A stretch of 64,000 nucleotides of DNA. Origin: Neorhodopirellula pilleata (GTDB lineage Bacteria > Planctomycetota > Planctomycetia > Pirellulales > Pirellulaceae). Position numbers and translations under genes: made by a program. Shown here piece by piece: positions 19,001-28,293 of the stretch. The first letter of the stretch is position 1, and each line of letters begins with the position of its first letter. The notes under the pieces are model-generated. The model was not told the DNA's origin and ran no database searches. It worked only from the letters and a program-made list of their open reading frames with translations. The stretch is taken from positions 1-64,000 of the forward strand of contig NZ_SJPM01000004.1 of the NCBI RefSeq assembly GCF_007859915.1. The letters are read 5' to 3'.

Positions 19001-21734
19001 CGTTTGGATGATTGCGGCTGCCGTAAGTGAACGGCGCAGCGGTCAAGTCGTCGTTTGGCGATCCGATTTAGGAAACAAGACACCATCGCAACGGGTAGGC
19101 TTTTATTCGCCTCACACGACGGCGGTGACGTGCGTCAACGTGTCGGCCGACGGACAACTGATCGCTTCGGGAGACGCAAGCGGCCAAGTTCTTGTTTGGC
19201 CGGTTGACGAAATTCAACAGCGAGACCTGAAAGAATTGGTCAATCAAGCCGTTGAGTCGGTCGCGGCCGAAGCCTCCGGTTCTGAACTAACGACACGTTC
19301 AGTCAACCGTCCTACCGAACCAAGTCCTTTTGCACTGACTCGTTCTGTGTCGACGGAGACCGCAGCAATCCTCGATCCAATTCCCGCACACGCCTCGGCG
19401 GTAAGACGCGTCGCATTCGTTCCCGGCGAGGAGGGCGAAGCTTATTTCAATTGCTTGATTTCTTGCAGCGAGGATTATTTGGTCGCCTATTGGCATCCTG
19501 AAACGGTCTCGTCTGCATCGACGCCAACGAGTTGGCGATTGCAACAATTGTTTCGAGGGCACGGAGGTCCGGTCAGCGATGCGGTCTTTATCGGCAAGGA
19601 TCAATTGATCTCGGGAAGCGACGATCAGAGCATCCGTTTATGGAACCTTACACCGACCGTCACATCGACGAAAAAGACGGTCCATGCGACGGCATCGATC
19701 GGCGACGGCACATTCAGTCAACTCGTTCACCAAGAACCAATCTGGGCTTCGGCCTTATCGTCCGACGGCGGCAAGTTCGTTACGGCAAGCCGCGATCGCA
19801 CCGCGACGGTTTTGGCAATCGAGCCGAATACGTTTCAGTTTCGAGCTGTCGCCAGTCTCAAGGACGATGATCTGGTCCGAACCCAAACATTGGAAGAAGG
19901 CAGTTCATTCCGCGCGATGTCAATGCAAACGTCGGCGGACGGCAAACAACTATTCGTCGGAGGCGCCGATTCGGTTATTCGCATCTGGAACATCGATCGT
20001 GGAACCGAGTTAAATCGCTTGTCCGGTACTGGACTGAATCAAATCCTTGCCGTCTCGTCGAACGGAAAAACATTGATGACCAGCGCCGATCAGGCTGACG
20101 TGGACGCCTTGGTTTGGCGTTGGGACGTCGACTCGAGGCAAGCTACCGTTTTGCATCGACTGCGTGGCCACGAAGAAACCGTCGCCGCCGTCGCCGTTTC
20201 CGACAACGGCCGAATGGGTGCGACGGGCGATCGCGCGGGACGTTTGATTTTCTGGGATCTTGCAACGGGACAACCGTTCGGTCGCCCCAATGACTCGTTG
20301 CTCGGAACAAGGATCAACGACTTAGCGATCACATCCAATGGTCAACATGCCTGGGTTGCTGCGGACGATGGTCGCTTGACTTGTTTGGAGATTCAAACCG
20401 GCCGGGTGATCGATCGTCTGGACCACGACGGATTCGTCACGCAAGTGGCGATCTCCGACGACGGTCGTCTCGCGTTGACGGTTTCGGAGCTCCAAAAGGT
20501 GACTGAGACCGTTCATCGTGTCATGCTGTGGCGGTGTGCTTTACCGACCGATTCGAGCACCCGTGATGAACCGAATCGATCCAAGACTCTTTTGGAATTC
20601 ACCGCCAAGGCGGATGCGAGAACGCTTGATGGCGGCCGTCCTGGAATCGCTGCGGTCGACTTCCGCTCCGCAGCGTCCCAAGCGATTCTGGTATTCACGC
20701 CACCTGGAGACGCCGGCAGCCGTGTTCAAGTTTGGAATATGAAAGACGAGCTAACGCAATCGACGCGTGAACTCGATTTCAGGCTGCCTGCATCGCTCGG
20801 GGATGTTTCCGGACTCGTGGCTCAAGGAATTGCCGCGAATGAGATTGTTTCCTTGCATGGCAGTTCCGCGTATCGATGGGATATCGCCTCTGGCGAACTG
20901 CAAGTCAGCTACCGTGCCCACGGCGCATTGACGTCGGTCGCATTCTCAAGCGACGCCCGTTTGGTCGCCACGGGAAGCCGCAGTCTGAAGATTTGGGACG
21001 CCGATAGCGGGGCTTCGCTCGCGAAATTGGAGTCGCCCCACGCCGGAGTGATCCGCGCCATTGCCTTTGTTCGGACCATCGATTCGTCCATGGGCGATAT
21101 CCTGTTGACCGGCGGTGACGATGCTCGCATTCGTCGATGGCGTTTCGACCGTTCCGAGTCCCGCTTCATCCCCGAAGGTCAGATCGAAACGATCAATGGA
21201 ATGGGCATCCCGCTTTCGCTGACCGTTTCGTCGGATCACCGGCAATTGTTGGCAACGACCGATCGAGGGCAAGTTGTCATCCATCGCCTCGACGAGCCAT
21301 CATCCCGGCCTCGGGTTCTCTTGGACGACCCCAGCATCGGCGAGATTCGTGCAGGCTGTTTTTCAGAAGACAGTCACCTCGTCGCCGTCGGGGGAGAAGA
21401 TCGTTTGATTCGCATGTGGAAGTTGAGCGAGCAGTCGGAGCCGACGATTTGCCAAGGCCACGCCGAAGCGATCGAGGCGATCGCGATATGCGGATCAGTC
21501 GATCAGGAGCCGGATCGGATCTTGTCGGCCGGACGTGATGGTAGTATTCGCGTATGGGATTCCAACGATCCGACCGCCCCCAAGCAAGGACGTGAGTTAT
21601 TACAACTTAACGGTCATGATGACGGCGTCACGGGGCTCGATCTCCATCCCGATCGCAACTCGATGATCACCACCGGGCGTGACGGTCGGGTTGTTTTATG
21701 GCCTACCCCATCCGTAACTCGGTTAATCGATTAG
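16080..21734 (+). CDS. Membrane Ser/Thr protein kinase with C-terminal WD40 propellers
   Basis: An 1884-residue PknB-type kinase. The N-terminus is acidic and has a short internal repeat (DPSATLDPSATLDP, about residues 40-65). The kinase domain spans about 234-510: LLGRGGMGNVF nucleotide loop, AVKVIRPL lysine, HRDIKPEN catalytic loop (about 366) and DWG in place of DFG (about 386). One membrane helix lies near 620, followed by an Ala/Glu/Lys coiled coil (about 640-740). The rest, from about 860, is at least twelve WD-type repeats such as ISGSDDQSIRLWN and LSAGRDGSIRVWD. The kinase is therefore probably cytoplasmic and the propellers extracytoplasmic, which suggests a receptor. An ECF sigma gene follows after 48 bp. 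Confidence 0.93.
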   Translation: MSSPQPNDPDPGHEADLESSLDETVDHVNLDATIDFSGPGDPDATVDPSATLDPSATLDPSDTVDPDVTIDQPVLDETWVQPDADATVELVGNNDPASAKTVLQETVEVPTDAASNTAKNIDETIETFASISISRDDSNTHNGDRENLEATIDFEDDRTTAILDSTNLGQTINPKSLSKAEADYWNGISAEFTSPSQPTSLPPAIDRTIVETRLQIRNQSIATQLTGDQETADYRLVRLLGRGGMGNVFVARQGSLDRLIAVKVIRPLDAEKKAKLAAEGKLEKVEQSRRQQFLTEAVVTGDLDHPNIVPIHDVAITGQATLFYSMKRVVGTPWSDVITDKTRDENLEILIKVADAIGFAHTRGVVHRDIKPENVMLGDFGVVMVMDWGIALAKPEFEKLDSITPATGLGGTPSMMAPEMAIGPIERIGPAADIYLLGATLFQIITGNPPHHAANVSMCLRAVATNAIRDFDPKHRGELMNIALRAMATQPQDRYPNATAFQDAIREYRSHSESIALATRAETEMRTAVEQNDYSVFARSQFGFEEAIALWPGNGRAKEGLHRNRIAHAEAAYQKGDFDLGLNLLSPDDAAHVELIEKLNEALRLRRQREARFAFLKKAAAAMLAFIFLGGSAASYAINQARNRANANAILAKSEAAKAETQRKEADSQRRIAEENEKLANRKTIEAQENFELAQRKRLEADASKKAAEKSAEQANKSAAEALKSAEEARLARARAEYESYVSQIGLAKARIDRNEFSEARRLLNKLTQSQSDSSNAIGTPNTIETTGAAAAAWEIRYLTAIANQATASVATQASVAEIALPVRPLDATPDRRSGPNQRTGLVRFDDGTIAPLTLDQRANEISIGKVISLDQDRFATAIDVSQDGGFAIIGLDNGDLILRRAGSDPQTRRMTGHRSRITRVQVLDNAYALSSSNDRTVRVWDLNEGNSVETLWHIAPVVDLHAQSILSSSNEDAVWMIAAAVSERRSGQVVVWRSDLGNKTPSQRVGFYSPHTTAVTCVNVSADGQLIASGDASGQVLVWPVDEIQQRDLKELVNQAVESVAAEASGSELTTRSVNRPTEPSPFALTRSVSTETAAILDPIPAHASAVRRVAFVPGEEGEAYFNCLISCSEDYLVAYWHPETVSSASTPTSWRLQQLFRGHGGPVSDAVFIGKDQLISGSDDQSIRLWNLTPTVTSTKKTVHATASIGDGTFSQLVHQEPIWASALSSDGGKFVTASRDRTATVLAIEPNTFQFRAVASLKDDDLVRTQTLEEGSSFRAMSMQTSADGKQLFVGGADSVIRIWNIDRGTELNRLSGTGLNQILAVSSNGKTLMTSADQADVDALVWRWDVDSRQATVLHRLRGHEETVAAVAVSDNGRMGATGDRAGRLIFWDLATGQPFGRPNDSLLGTRINDLAITSNGQHAWVAADDGRLTCLEIQTGRVIDRLDHDGFVTQVAISDDGRLALTVSELQKVTETVHRVMLWRCALPTDSSTRDEPNRSKTLLEFTAKADARTLDGGRPGIAAVDFRSAASQAILVFTPPGDAGSRVQVWNMKDELTQSTRELDFRLPASLGDVSGLVAQGIAANEIVSLHGSSAYRWDIASGELQVSYRAHGALTSVAFSSDARLVATGSRSLKIWDADSGASLAKLESPHAGVIRAIAFVRTIDSSMGDILLTGGDDARIRRWRFDRSESRFIPEGQIETINGMGIPLSLTVSSDHRQLLATTDRGQVVIHRLDEPSSRPRVLLDDPSIGEIRAGCFSEDSHLVAVGGEDRLIRMWKLSEQSEPTICQGHAEAIEAIAICGSVDQEPDRILSAGRDGSIRVWDSNDPTAPKQGRELLQLNGHDDGVTGLDLHPDRNSMITTGRDGRVVLWPTPSVTRLID

Positions 21735-21782
21735 AATGCTGATTCGATTCTACCGTTTCGCGTCTCGAACTGACTGATTTCC

Positions 21783-22415
21783 ATGGCGTCTAACCCTTCC
21801 GATCCTTCAAACGCACCCGATCCCGGACTCGAGTCGGCCGTTTTGGTTGAGCGATGTCGTGGAGGTGACCAGGATGCGTCACGCGAGTTATTCGATCGGT
21901 ATGTCGCTCGATTAATTTCGATGGTTCATCGCCGGATGAGCGGGCGCTTGGCCAGACGGGTTGATGCCGAAGACATTGTGCAGTCCGCGTTTCGGAGTTT
22001 CTTCGTCGGTGTCGAGAAGGAAAAGTTTCACATCGATGAATCTGGGGACCTGTGGCGATTGCTTGTGGTGATGTCGCTCAATAAGCTCCGTCGCCGCGTG
22101 GCCTATCATCGCGCCGGTAAACGCGGGATGGACGCCGAACAGTCTCGTGGACACCACGGCAATGATGAAAACATGGCATGTTTTGAAGTCGCCGCGACAG
22201 AACCGTTGCCCGATGCGGCGGCCGCCGTCATGGACGAGTTTGAACGTTTGACGTCGGATTTCGCGCCACATCAACTTGAGATTCTGCAGCTTCGGATGCA
22301 TGGATATCAAATGGAGGAAATTGCCGAGAAAGTGGGACGTAGCGAGCGGACGGTGCGTCGCTTGCTCGACAAAACTCGGACAATGTGGCAAGAACGCCTC
22401 GCAGAATTGGCGTAG
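21783..22415 (+). CDS. ECF-type sigma-70 factor
   Basis: A 210-residue extracytoplasmic-function sigma factor. Region 2 is seen in SRELFDRYVARLISMVHRR and DAEDIVQSAFRSFF; region 4 with its helix-turn-helix is seen in LQLRMHGYQMEEIAEKVGRSERTVRRLLD. The family normally answers to an anti-sigma factor, but none is encoded here. Instead it lies 48 bp behind the WD40 kinase gene, matching the planctomycete arrangement in which ECF factors accompany Ser/Thr kinases and may be switched by phosphorylation. That mechanism is an inference from position. The gene ends 20 bp from the convergent cytochrome c gene. Confidence 0.92.
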   Translation: MASNPSDPSNAPDPGLESAVLVERCRGGDQDASRELFDRYVARLISMVHRRMSGRLARRVDAEDIVQSAFRSFFVGVEKEKFHIDESGDLWRLLVVMSLNKLRRRVAYHRAGKRGMDAEQSRGHHGNDENMACFEVAATEPLPDAAAAVMDEFERLTSDFAPHQLEILQLRMHGYQMEEIAEKVGRSERTVRRLLDKTRTMWQERLAELA

Positions 22416-22434
22416 CATTCGATCCGGAAATCCA

Positions 22435-25400
22435 TCAACGAAGTGAGTCGAAACTGATGCTCGTCTTACCTTCGGCGAGATAACGCCATCCTTTAAGGTA
22501 ACCGATCAGGTGTCGCATTTGGTCAACCGTCACGACCTGTTCTAGCCCGACCGGCATCAATGACATCCCGGTCGCTTGCAACGATTCGAGATCGTTTCGA
22601 ACGATACGGTGCGTTTTTCCGCCGGCTTCCTGCAACGTGACGGCATCTCCGGTGCTTTCCAACAGGGAGCCGGTGATTACATCGCCGTCGATCGTTAATA
22701 CTCGATACGAAACATATCCCGCGTCGATCGCGGCGTTGGGATCCAAAATGGCGGTCAATATCGACTCGGGCGTCTTGGTCCGACTGTCCGAGATATCCGG
22801 TCCGACCGCCGTTCCGATTCCTTCGATGAGATGGCAAGCCCCGCAATGCTGCCGAAAAATTTCTCGACCGGTTCGAAGGTCGGCCGTCCCATCGAGCGCC
22901 CCCTGATAGCTCGCGACGACAGCCAATCGATCAGCGCGAGGCGAACCGAACAATTGCTCCGCCCGGTCGGCAACTGCGGGGTCTCGAGATTTCTTTAATC
23001 TTTCGATTTGTTGCATCGAAACTAACGTTGTAGGAAGACGCTCGGAATCAATCCAGTTCAATAGAACGCTTGTGGTTTCGTTGTGACGTATCAATTGATC
23101 AATCGCACCGGCTCTTACTTCACCAGGAAGTTCCAGAATCGTTTCGGCGAGCCAATCCAGTGTGGCCGGACGATCAATCTCCAACAATCGCGGCAATACT
23201 TTCAAGGTGACCGCCGGTACCGAGTCGTCAAGCAATAGCGTTCCAAACCACTCCTGGCAGTCGAGTTGAAGATCGATGGCGATTTGGATGGCATCGAGCC
23301 GATCCGCGATCGGGAATGTCGGATCTGATGCGAGAAGCTCGATTGATCGACCGACACGACGAATCATTTCATCCAAATGAACGTCATTCAAACTTTCAAA
23401 CTGTTGCTTCGGTGATCGACGGGATGCGATGTGACCCTCACACCAACCCGATACTAACGCACGTTCGATCGGCGGAGCCTGTTGGTTGGTTAGCGAGAAG
23501 CTTAAACCGGCGGCCGACACCGTACGCGCAAGTCGTTGATGGAGAATCGGCGACCGCGGATCACGATCGTCGGACGACGAGTCGTTCGCAGCGAGGCTCA
23601 TGTTCAAAACCTCCACCGCCAGCATCGGGGGAAGACACGCCACCGCCAACTCATGCGTTGCATTGACGCCTGACCGACCCGAATCCGCAAGAGGTGTAAG
23701 ATGATGATGCGCGATCAAACTCGCCATCTTGGTTTGATCCTCACTGGACAGCAACGCGTTCGTGACGAAGTCTCCCGCCAAACCCAGTGCATCGTGCCGA
23801 ACCCATGGATCGCGATCGGCAAGAAGTTGGCAGCAAGCATTCGTGAAGGATGGCAACGCCGGGTCGCGATGCCGATCGGATTCCTCTAGCCATGATCGGA
23901 TCAACGAAACCGCCACGCGTCGAACTTGGAAATCTTGATGGTTGATGGCTTGCTCTAGATCGGACGATTCGACCGCTCGGTGTGCCGCGAGTAACCACAA
24001 CATACGAGCAAAACCCTCTGGACTGACGGTCGACGTCAGTCGTTCTCGTAGTTTCTCCACAAGTGAATCGTCGACCGCATCAAGCAGATGCACCGTTGCC
24101 AATTGCCGTTGGGTTGGATTCGAGTGCGACAACCAATCCAACCACTCGTCTTGCGTATCGGGGGAAGCTGAGTCCGTTCGCGGTGCCGACTCATCGGCGA
24201 CGATACGCCAAACTCGTCCATGCTGGTTGCCCCATCGTTCGTCTTCGCGATGTTTCAATTCCGCCGGCGCCCAATTCGGGTGTTCGATGACCGCCCGGCA
24301 CATATCGACAACATACAACGCTCCATCGACGCCAATGGTTGTATCAACGGGCCGAAACCATCGATCGCGGCTCGCTAATAGCTCCTCGTCGACGGTGATC
24401 CGATGGCTGCGGCGACCGATCGCTTGTCGCTCGATTCGTTGCCGCTGAACCGCATGCGATGTCGGTTCGCACACGACCAAGTCGGATCGCCAATCGGTCG
24501 GCATCGCCGTTCCGAGTCCGACGGTCACGCCGCACGCGGCGCTAAACTGGCCTTGATGCGTGTGGCTCGTTGTCCATGTTTGCGTGATCGCGTTGACGTG
24601 AGAATCGGCGGCGGAGGCCGCGATGTCGTGCAACGCATCGCGTGGCGTGGACCATTGATTGCGTGCCAGGGTTGCGAGAGGGAACAACGTTTCGATCGCC
24701 GGATTCCGATTGCTGCAACCGACACGATTCGCAAAGTCGTCGATCGACATACCGAACTGGCTATTTCCCGAAACGGCTCCGAAGTAACCCGTTCTCCCCG
24801 ATCGGTTGCTTGGCTTGCTTCGCATTCCTCGGGGATCGAATACGAAATCCTTGGTGCGTAGATCGATCGATTCGTTCGCGGGCCATCGCGGATCAACCGA
24901 CCGGACGTTTCCGCCTCGCAATCCGTTGGCGACGGTCACAAGTCCATCGGGGCCGAGCGTCGGATGATTGGCTCGAAGTTGTTCGTTGTCTTCAGCGAAA
25001 CCCTCGAACCATACTTCACGATGGTCGCATTGCCCATCTCCATCACGGTCGGCCATGAACTCAATTCGCCCCGCCAGGGTGACGATGACGCCGTCTTGCC
25101 ATGGTTGCAAACCGGTCGGGAAAACGAGTCCTTGCGCGAAATCCGTTGCCGTTTCGAAAAAGCCGTCATGATCAGAATCAGTCAAAACACGGATGCGTCC
25201 ATCAGGACTCGTGCCTTCAATCGGTCCGGTTGGGTAGTCGCGCATTTCAACGATCCACATTCGGCCACTCGCATCGAACCGCAACGCGATCGGATCGATC
25301 ACCTGCGGTTCGCAGGCGGCCAGTTCAATCCTGACACCCTCGTGCACGACGAGCGAACCAAGCGAATCTCGAGGAGATGGTGGAAGTTCAGCTGAAATCT

Positions 25401-25467
25401 CGCCAGCAAAAATGATCGCATTGATTATCGCAACCAAATGCAACCGTGAACCGAAATCTTGTTTCAT
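22435..25467 (-). CDS. Secreted PVC-type membrane-bound dehydrogenase with cytochrome c
   Basis: A 1010-residue exported protein with the plan common in planctomycetes and verrucomicrobia: signal peptide, beta-propeller dehydrogenase-like domain (from VRIELAACEPQVIDPIALRF, about 45-420), HEAT-like helical repeats in the middle, and a C-terminal cytochrome c domain (REIFRQHCGACHLIEGIGTAVGPD) with one CxxCH heme site and a later Met candidate (TGMSLMPVGLE). It probably oxidises a carbohydrate-derived substrate and passes electrons to periplasmic carriers; the substrate is unknown. It lies upstream of no partner gene on its strand and ends against the ECF gene. Confidence 0.9.
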   Translation of the reverse strand: MKQDFGSRLHLVAIINAIIFAGEISAELPPSPRDSLGSLVVHEGVRIELAACEPQVIDPIALRFDASGRMWIVEMRDYPTGPIEGTSPDGRIRVLTDSDHDGFFETATDFAQGLVFPTGLQPWQDGVIVTLAGRIEFMADRDGDGQCDHREVWFEGFAEDNEQLRANHPTLGPDGLVTVANGLRGGNVRSVDPRWPANESIDLRTKDFVFDPRGMRSKPSNRSGRTGYFGAVSGNSQFGMSIDDFANRVGCSNRNPAIETLFPLATLARNQWSTPRDALHDIAASAADSHVNAITQTWTTSHTHQGQFSAACGVTVGLGTAMPTDWRSDLVVCEPTSHAVQRQRIERQAIGRRSHRITVDEELLASRDRWFRPVDTTIGVDGALYVVDMCRAVIEHPNWAPAELKHREDERWGNQHGRVWRIVADESAPRTDSASPDTQDEWLDWLSHSNPTQRQLATVHLLDAVDDSLVEKLRERLTSTVSPEGFARMLWLLAAHRAVESSDLEQAINHQDFQVRRVAVSLIRSWLEESDRHRDPALPSFTNACCQLLADRDPWVRHDALGLAGDFVTNALLSSEDQTKMASLIAHHHLTPLADSGRSGVNATHELAVACLPPMLAVEVLNMSLAANDSSSDDRDPRSPILHQRLARTVSAAGLSFSLTNQQAPPIERALVSGWCEGHIASRRSPKQQFESLNDVHLDEMIRRVGRSIELLASDPTFPIADRLDAIQIAIDLQLDCQEWFGTLLLDDSVPAVTLKVLPRLLEIDRPATLDWLAETILELPGEVRAGAIDQLIRHNETTSVLLNWIDSERLPTTLVSMQQIERLKKSRDPAVADRAEQLFGSPRADRLAVVASYQGALDGTADLRTGREIFRQHCGACHLIEGIGTAVGPDISDSRTKTPESILTAILDPNAAIDAGYVSYRVLTIDGDVITGSLLESTGDAVTLQEAGGKTHRIVRNDLESLQATGMSLMPVGLEQVVTVDQMRHLIGYLKGWRYLAEGKTSISFDSLR

Positions 25468-25562
25468 TTGTTACACACGTTTCCAAAGCATAGCCGTACT
25501 TCGCCGGATTCTCAGACTGACGAAATAGTTTACTGGAATTCGAGGCGGCTGAAACTTTTCGT

Positions 25563-25928
25563 TCATCCAGATTCTCTCCTGCCAAATCGAGTGTGGCGAA
25601 CTGATATTCGGTCTGCTGGTTCGATCGCTCGCTCTTTGTCGGTAAAGAAAGGGGCCGTCTTCTTCAATCCTTCGGTTCGCAGGCCTGTCCAGTTAGCGAT
25701 GCATTGCCCCAGCCAAAACCCTCGTAACTTATCGTAATATTCGCTTCGCGAGATAACTAGGTCGTCAGCCTGACAGGTGTATTCAGGATACTTCAACTCC
25801 GGATCACGCTGGGGCTCCTGACATTTACCATCGAAAATACCCAGCAGGCAGATCGTGGCAGCAACGATGATTCTTGCCAACATTCCGGTTTTACCGCCGT
25901 TTGAGGTTTGAAGTTTGTATCTGATCAT
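25563..25928 (-). pseudogene. Truncated ADP-ribosylglycohydrolase-like gene
   Basis: Only the N-terminal part is present: a signal-like hydrophobic leader (MLARIIVAATICLLGIF) and the family start motif YYDKLRGFWLGQCIANWTG, after which the frame breaks within about 40 residues. Intact family members are several hundred residues long and keep the acidic metal-binding motifs, all missing here. The start overlaps the sulfatase stop by 4 bp (ATGA), so it was once the second gene of an operon. A translation product, if made, would be inactive. Confidence 0.75.
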
Positions 25929-27523
25929 TGGGTTGAGTCTGCGTCGAAATCGGGATTGGACCTCATCATCTCGGCGTTAACATCGTTGCGCCATCGATTG
26001 AGAAGGTCCAGCAAATTTGCAACCATCTCGGGATGTGTTTTCGATAGGTCGTATTGCTCGCTTGGGTCGGCCTCGAGATCGAACAACTCAACCGTGCCGT
26101 TTTCAAAGTACTCCATCAACTTGTATCTCCCGCTACGTATCGCACCTCCCGGACTTTGCATGCCGTGATTGCTGTAGTGTGGAAAATGCCAATAGATGGC
26201 TTCGCGGTCGAGCGTCGCCGAGCCATCCAGCAGCGGGCAAAGGCTTTCGCCGTCGACGTGTTGTTGAGGCAGGGCAGGCACGCCAATCATGTCGAGGATC
26301 GTCGGATAGTAATCCGTACCGGTCACGGGCTCGTCGCAAGTCGATCCGGCAACGCCATGGCCGGGCCATTTGATAATGAGCGGAACGCGAATCCCACCTT
26401 CGTACAACCACCCCTTCGCACCACGGAGCGGCAGATTCGACGTTGCGTAGGCCATGTCGAGTTTCGCTCGATGGACAACGCGTTCCGGGCGAGCGAAGTT
26501 CGCCGCCGACATGCCTCCGTTGTCCGACGTAAAGAGGATGATCGTGTTGTGCTCGAGACCAAGTGAGTTCAGTTTCGCCACAATGCGACCAAGACTTTCG
26601 TCCACTGTTTCGACCATCGCCGCGAACTGAGGATTATCTTGCCGCTGCTTAATTTTAACCATTCGATTCGGCAGAATGCTGTGGCCGTCATAGGCCGGTT
26701 CGTCGAGCATTGCCTCTCGCTCGGCTCGCGTGAACGATGGCTTCGCGTCAGGATTATCTTCCAGAATAAACGGATAAGCATCGTTGGGTAGCCGCGAACG
26801 CTTCTTTGCATACTTCCTGACGAGGTCTGCTCGCCCCTGGATCGGATCATGAACGGCAAAGTGTGATAAGTACAGAAAGAACGGTTCATCACTGTTGTTC
26901 TCAATGAACTTGATTGATTCATCAGTAAGCCGATCGGTCAAATAGTCTCCTGGCTTATCATCGATTCCATCAAACCCGAACGGCGAATGATAGCCTGCCT
27001 TCGGCCATCCCTTGTACCAATTCGTCGGCACTTGAACATCAAACCCTTGCTGCAACGGGCCGGCAGGATCCTCGCCGAGATGCCACTTTCCGAAATGACC
27101 GGTCTTGTATCCATGACGACGCAGCGCTTCGGCAATGGTGACTTCATCAAGCGGCAATGCGTCGTGAATCGGTGCATTGAGAAGCCGTTGAAACGGAAAG
27201 TCTTTTCGACCGGTCAGCCAATCCGTCAGTCCGAGCCGCGCGGGATACTTGCCACTCAGGACGCTCGCACGCGAAGGCGAACAGACGTGGCATGTCGCAT
27301 AAGCATCAGTGAAACGAACACCTTCGCCGGCAAGATGATCGATGTTTGGCGTTTCATAAAATGGACTTCCATAGCACCCCAGGTCCGACCAGCCCAGATC
27401 ATCCACCAAGAATAGGACGATGTTGGGCAGCGTTGTGAGGTCTCGTTGGCCTGCAATCGACTTCGACTCACCAGCGACCAAGAAGAAGACGACGCACACG
27501 GCGAAGGCGAGCTGTCGAATCAT
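25925..27523 (-). CDS. Type I sulfatase
   Basis: Exported arylsulfatase-family hydrolase of 532 residues from the ATG at 27523, which opens a signal peptide (IRQLAFAVCVVFFLVAGES). The catalytic Cys to be converted to formylglycine is in CSPSRASVLSG (Cys-81 from this start), preceded by the metal site LFLVDDLGWSDLG. Further conserved pieces are HFGKWHLG, FTSDNGG and RGAKGWLYEGGIRVPLI. It should cut sulfate esters from polysaccharides, the usual planctomycete role. The 14 codons upstream of 27523 lack any ribosome-site logic. The downstream ATGA overlap joins it to the decayed ADP-ribosylglycohydrolase gene. Confidence 0.94.
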   Translation of the reverse strand: MIRQLAFAVCVVFFLVAGESKSIAGQRDLTTLPNIVLFLVDDLGWSDLGCYGSPFYETPNIDHLAGEGVRFTDAYATCHVCSPSRASVLSGKYPARLGLTDWLTGRKDFPFQRLLNAPIHDALPLDEVTIAEALRRHGYKTGHFGKWHLGEDPAGPLQQGFDVQVPTNWYKGWPKAGYHSPFGFDGIDDKPGDYLTDRLTDESIKFIENNSDEPFFLYLSHFAVHDPIQGRADLVRKYAKKRSRLPNDAYPFILEDNPDAKPSFTRAEREAMLDEPAYDGHSILPNRMVKIKQRQDNPQFAAMVETVDESLGRIVAKLNSLGLEHNTIILFTSDNGGMSAANFARPERVVHRAKLDMAYATSNLPLRGAKGWLYEGGIRVPLIIKWPGHGVAGSTCDEPVTGTDYYPTILDMIGVPALPQQHVDGESLCPLLDGSATLDREAIYWHFPHYSNHGMQSPGGAIRSGRYKLMEYFENGTVELFDLEADPSEQYDLSKTHPEMVANLLDLLNRWRNDVNAEMMRSNPDFDADSTQ

Positions 27524-27739
27524 GAAATTCCTAACAAAACCAAGGCCCGATTGCAGGCGAAGCAATGCTTTTCAGGGCCGGGGTGCAACAACGGCGTGAT
27601 CGCGAAAGCACAAACGTTTGTGCAATCCTACCGAGCTGCGAAACTCGTGTCGATAGGCCGGAGCTAAGATCCCGATCTCACCGGCTCAGCTTCGCATGTC
27701 ACCCTTGCCTTGTTCGTGGGTTGTGCGTTCACACACCGA

Positions 27740-27903
27740 GTTAGGCCCGAAGCAAAGGAAGTTCACCGGAATCCGCACGATGTTACCGTTCCCACGAGGA
27801 CATTTGACACACCGGAAACACGCGGCGAAATGATCCGTTACGCCGAAGCCGTCGAGCGTTTGGATCGGATCATCGGGCGGTTTCGCAAGCTTACAGCAAA
27901 ACA
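27740..27903 (+). pseudogene. Internal fragment of another sulfatase
   Basis: The plus strand encodes about 50 residues, including HDVTVPTRTFDTPETRGEM and IRYAEAVERLDRIIGR. This is the heparan-N-sulfatase-like segment (DVTVPxxxPDTPETRxDxxRYxxxIxRLD) found in the middle of sulfatases. No catalytic motif or start is nearby and the sequence passes directly into unrelated remnants, so this is debris. Confidence 0.6.
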
Positions 27904-27924
27904 CCAGTCGTCTGATAACCCACT

Positions 27925-28260
27925 ACCAACTAACCAGATCGCAAACCCCGCCCAGGATGCAACGGTGATGATAATCGCGACGGTGGGCATACGAGATGAG
28001 CTTGAAGTATCCTCAATCTCGTTGAACGTTTCGATCACTTCGGTGATGGGTCTCTCAAGATTCACGTCTGAGCAATCTTTCGATTTCGAATTCGTTTCAT
28101 TAACCGAATCCCTTCTAGCAAAAGCGAATCAATGGTCGCGTCATCGGAGTCAGGAAGTTGGTCGCGGAGGTCATCTTCGACCACGCGGATTGCGAACTCA
28201 GACTGCTCGGTCCCAAACCTAATGCGTTCCTAGGGACTCGTTCTCACCAAGCAACGGCGG
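27925..28260 (-). pseudogene. Decayed copy of the nucleotidyltransferase/small-protein pair
   Basis: Read on the minus strand this matches the pair at 55578-56365 at both ends. 28065 begins MNLERPITEVIETFNEIE (intact copy: MNLEDAITRVIEGLSEIG), and 28070-28240 matches the small upstream gene (compare the stretch complementary to GGTCGCGGAGGTCATCTTCG). The sequence downstream of the intact gene (ATCGCGAC.GTGGG.ATACGAGATGAGCTTGA type) is also present at 27975-28010. The body of the transferase is deleted. At 28245 a short match (CACCAAGCAACGG) to the sequence at 56391 suggests the neighbour was shared too. Confidence 0.7.
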
Positions 28261-28293
28261 GCGATAGGCTCTAAGTTCGAATTTCAAACTATC

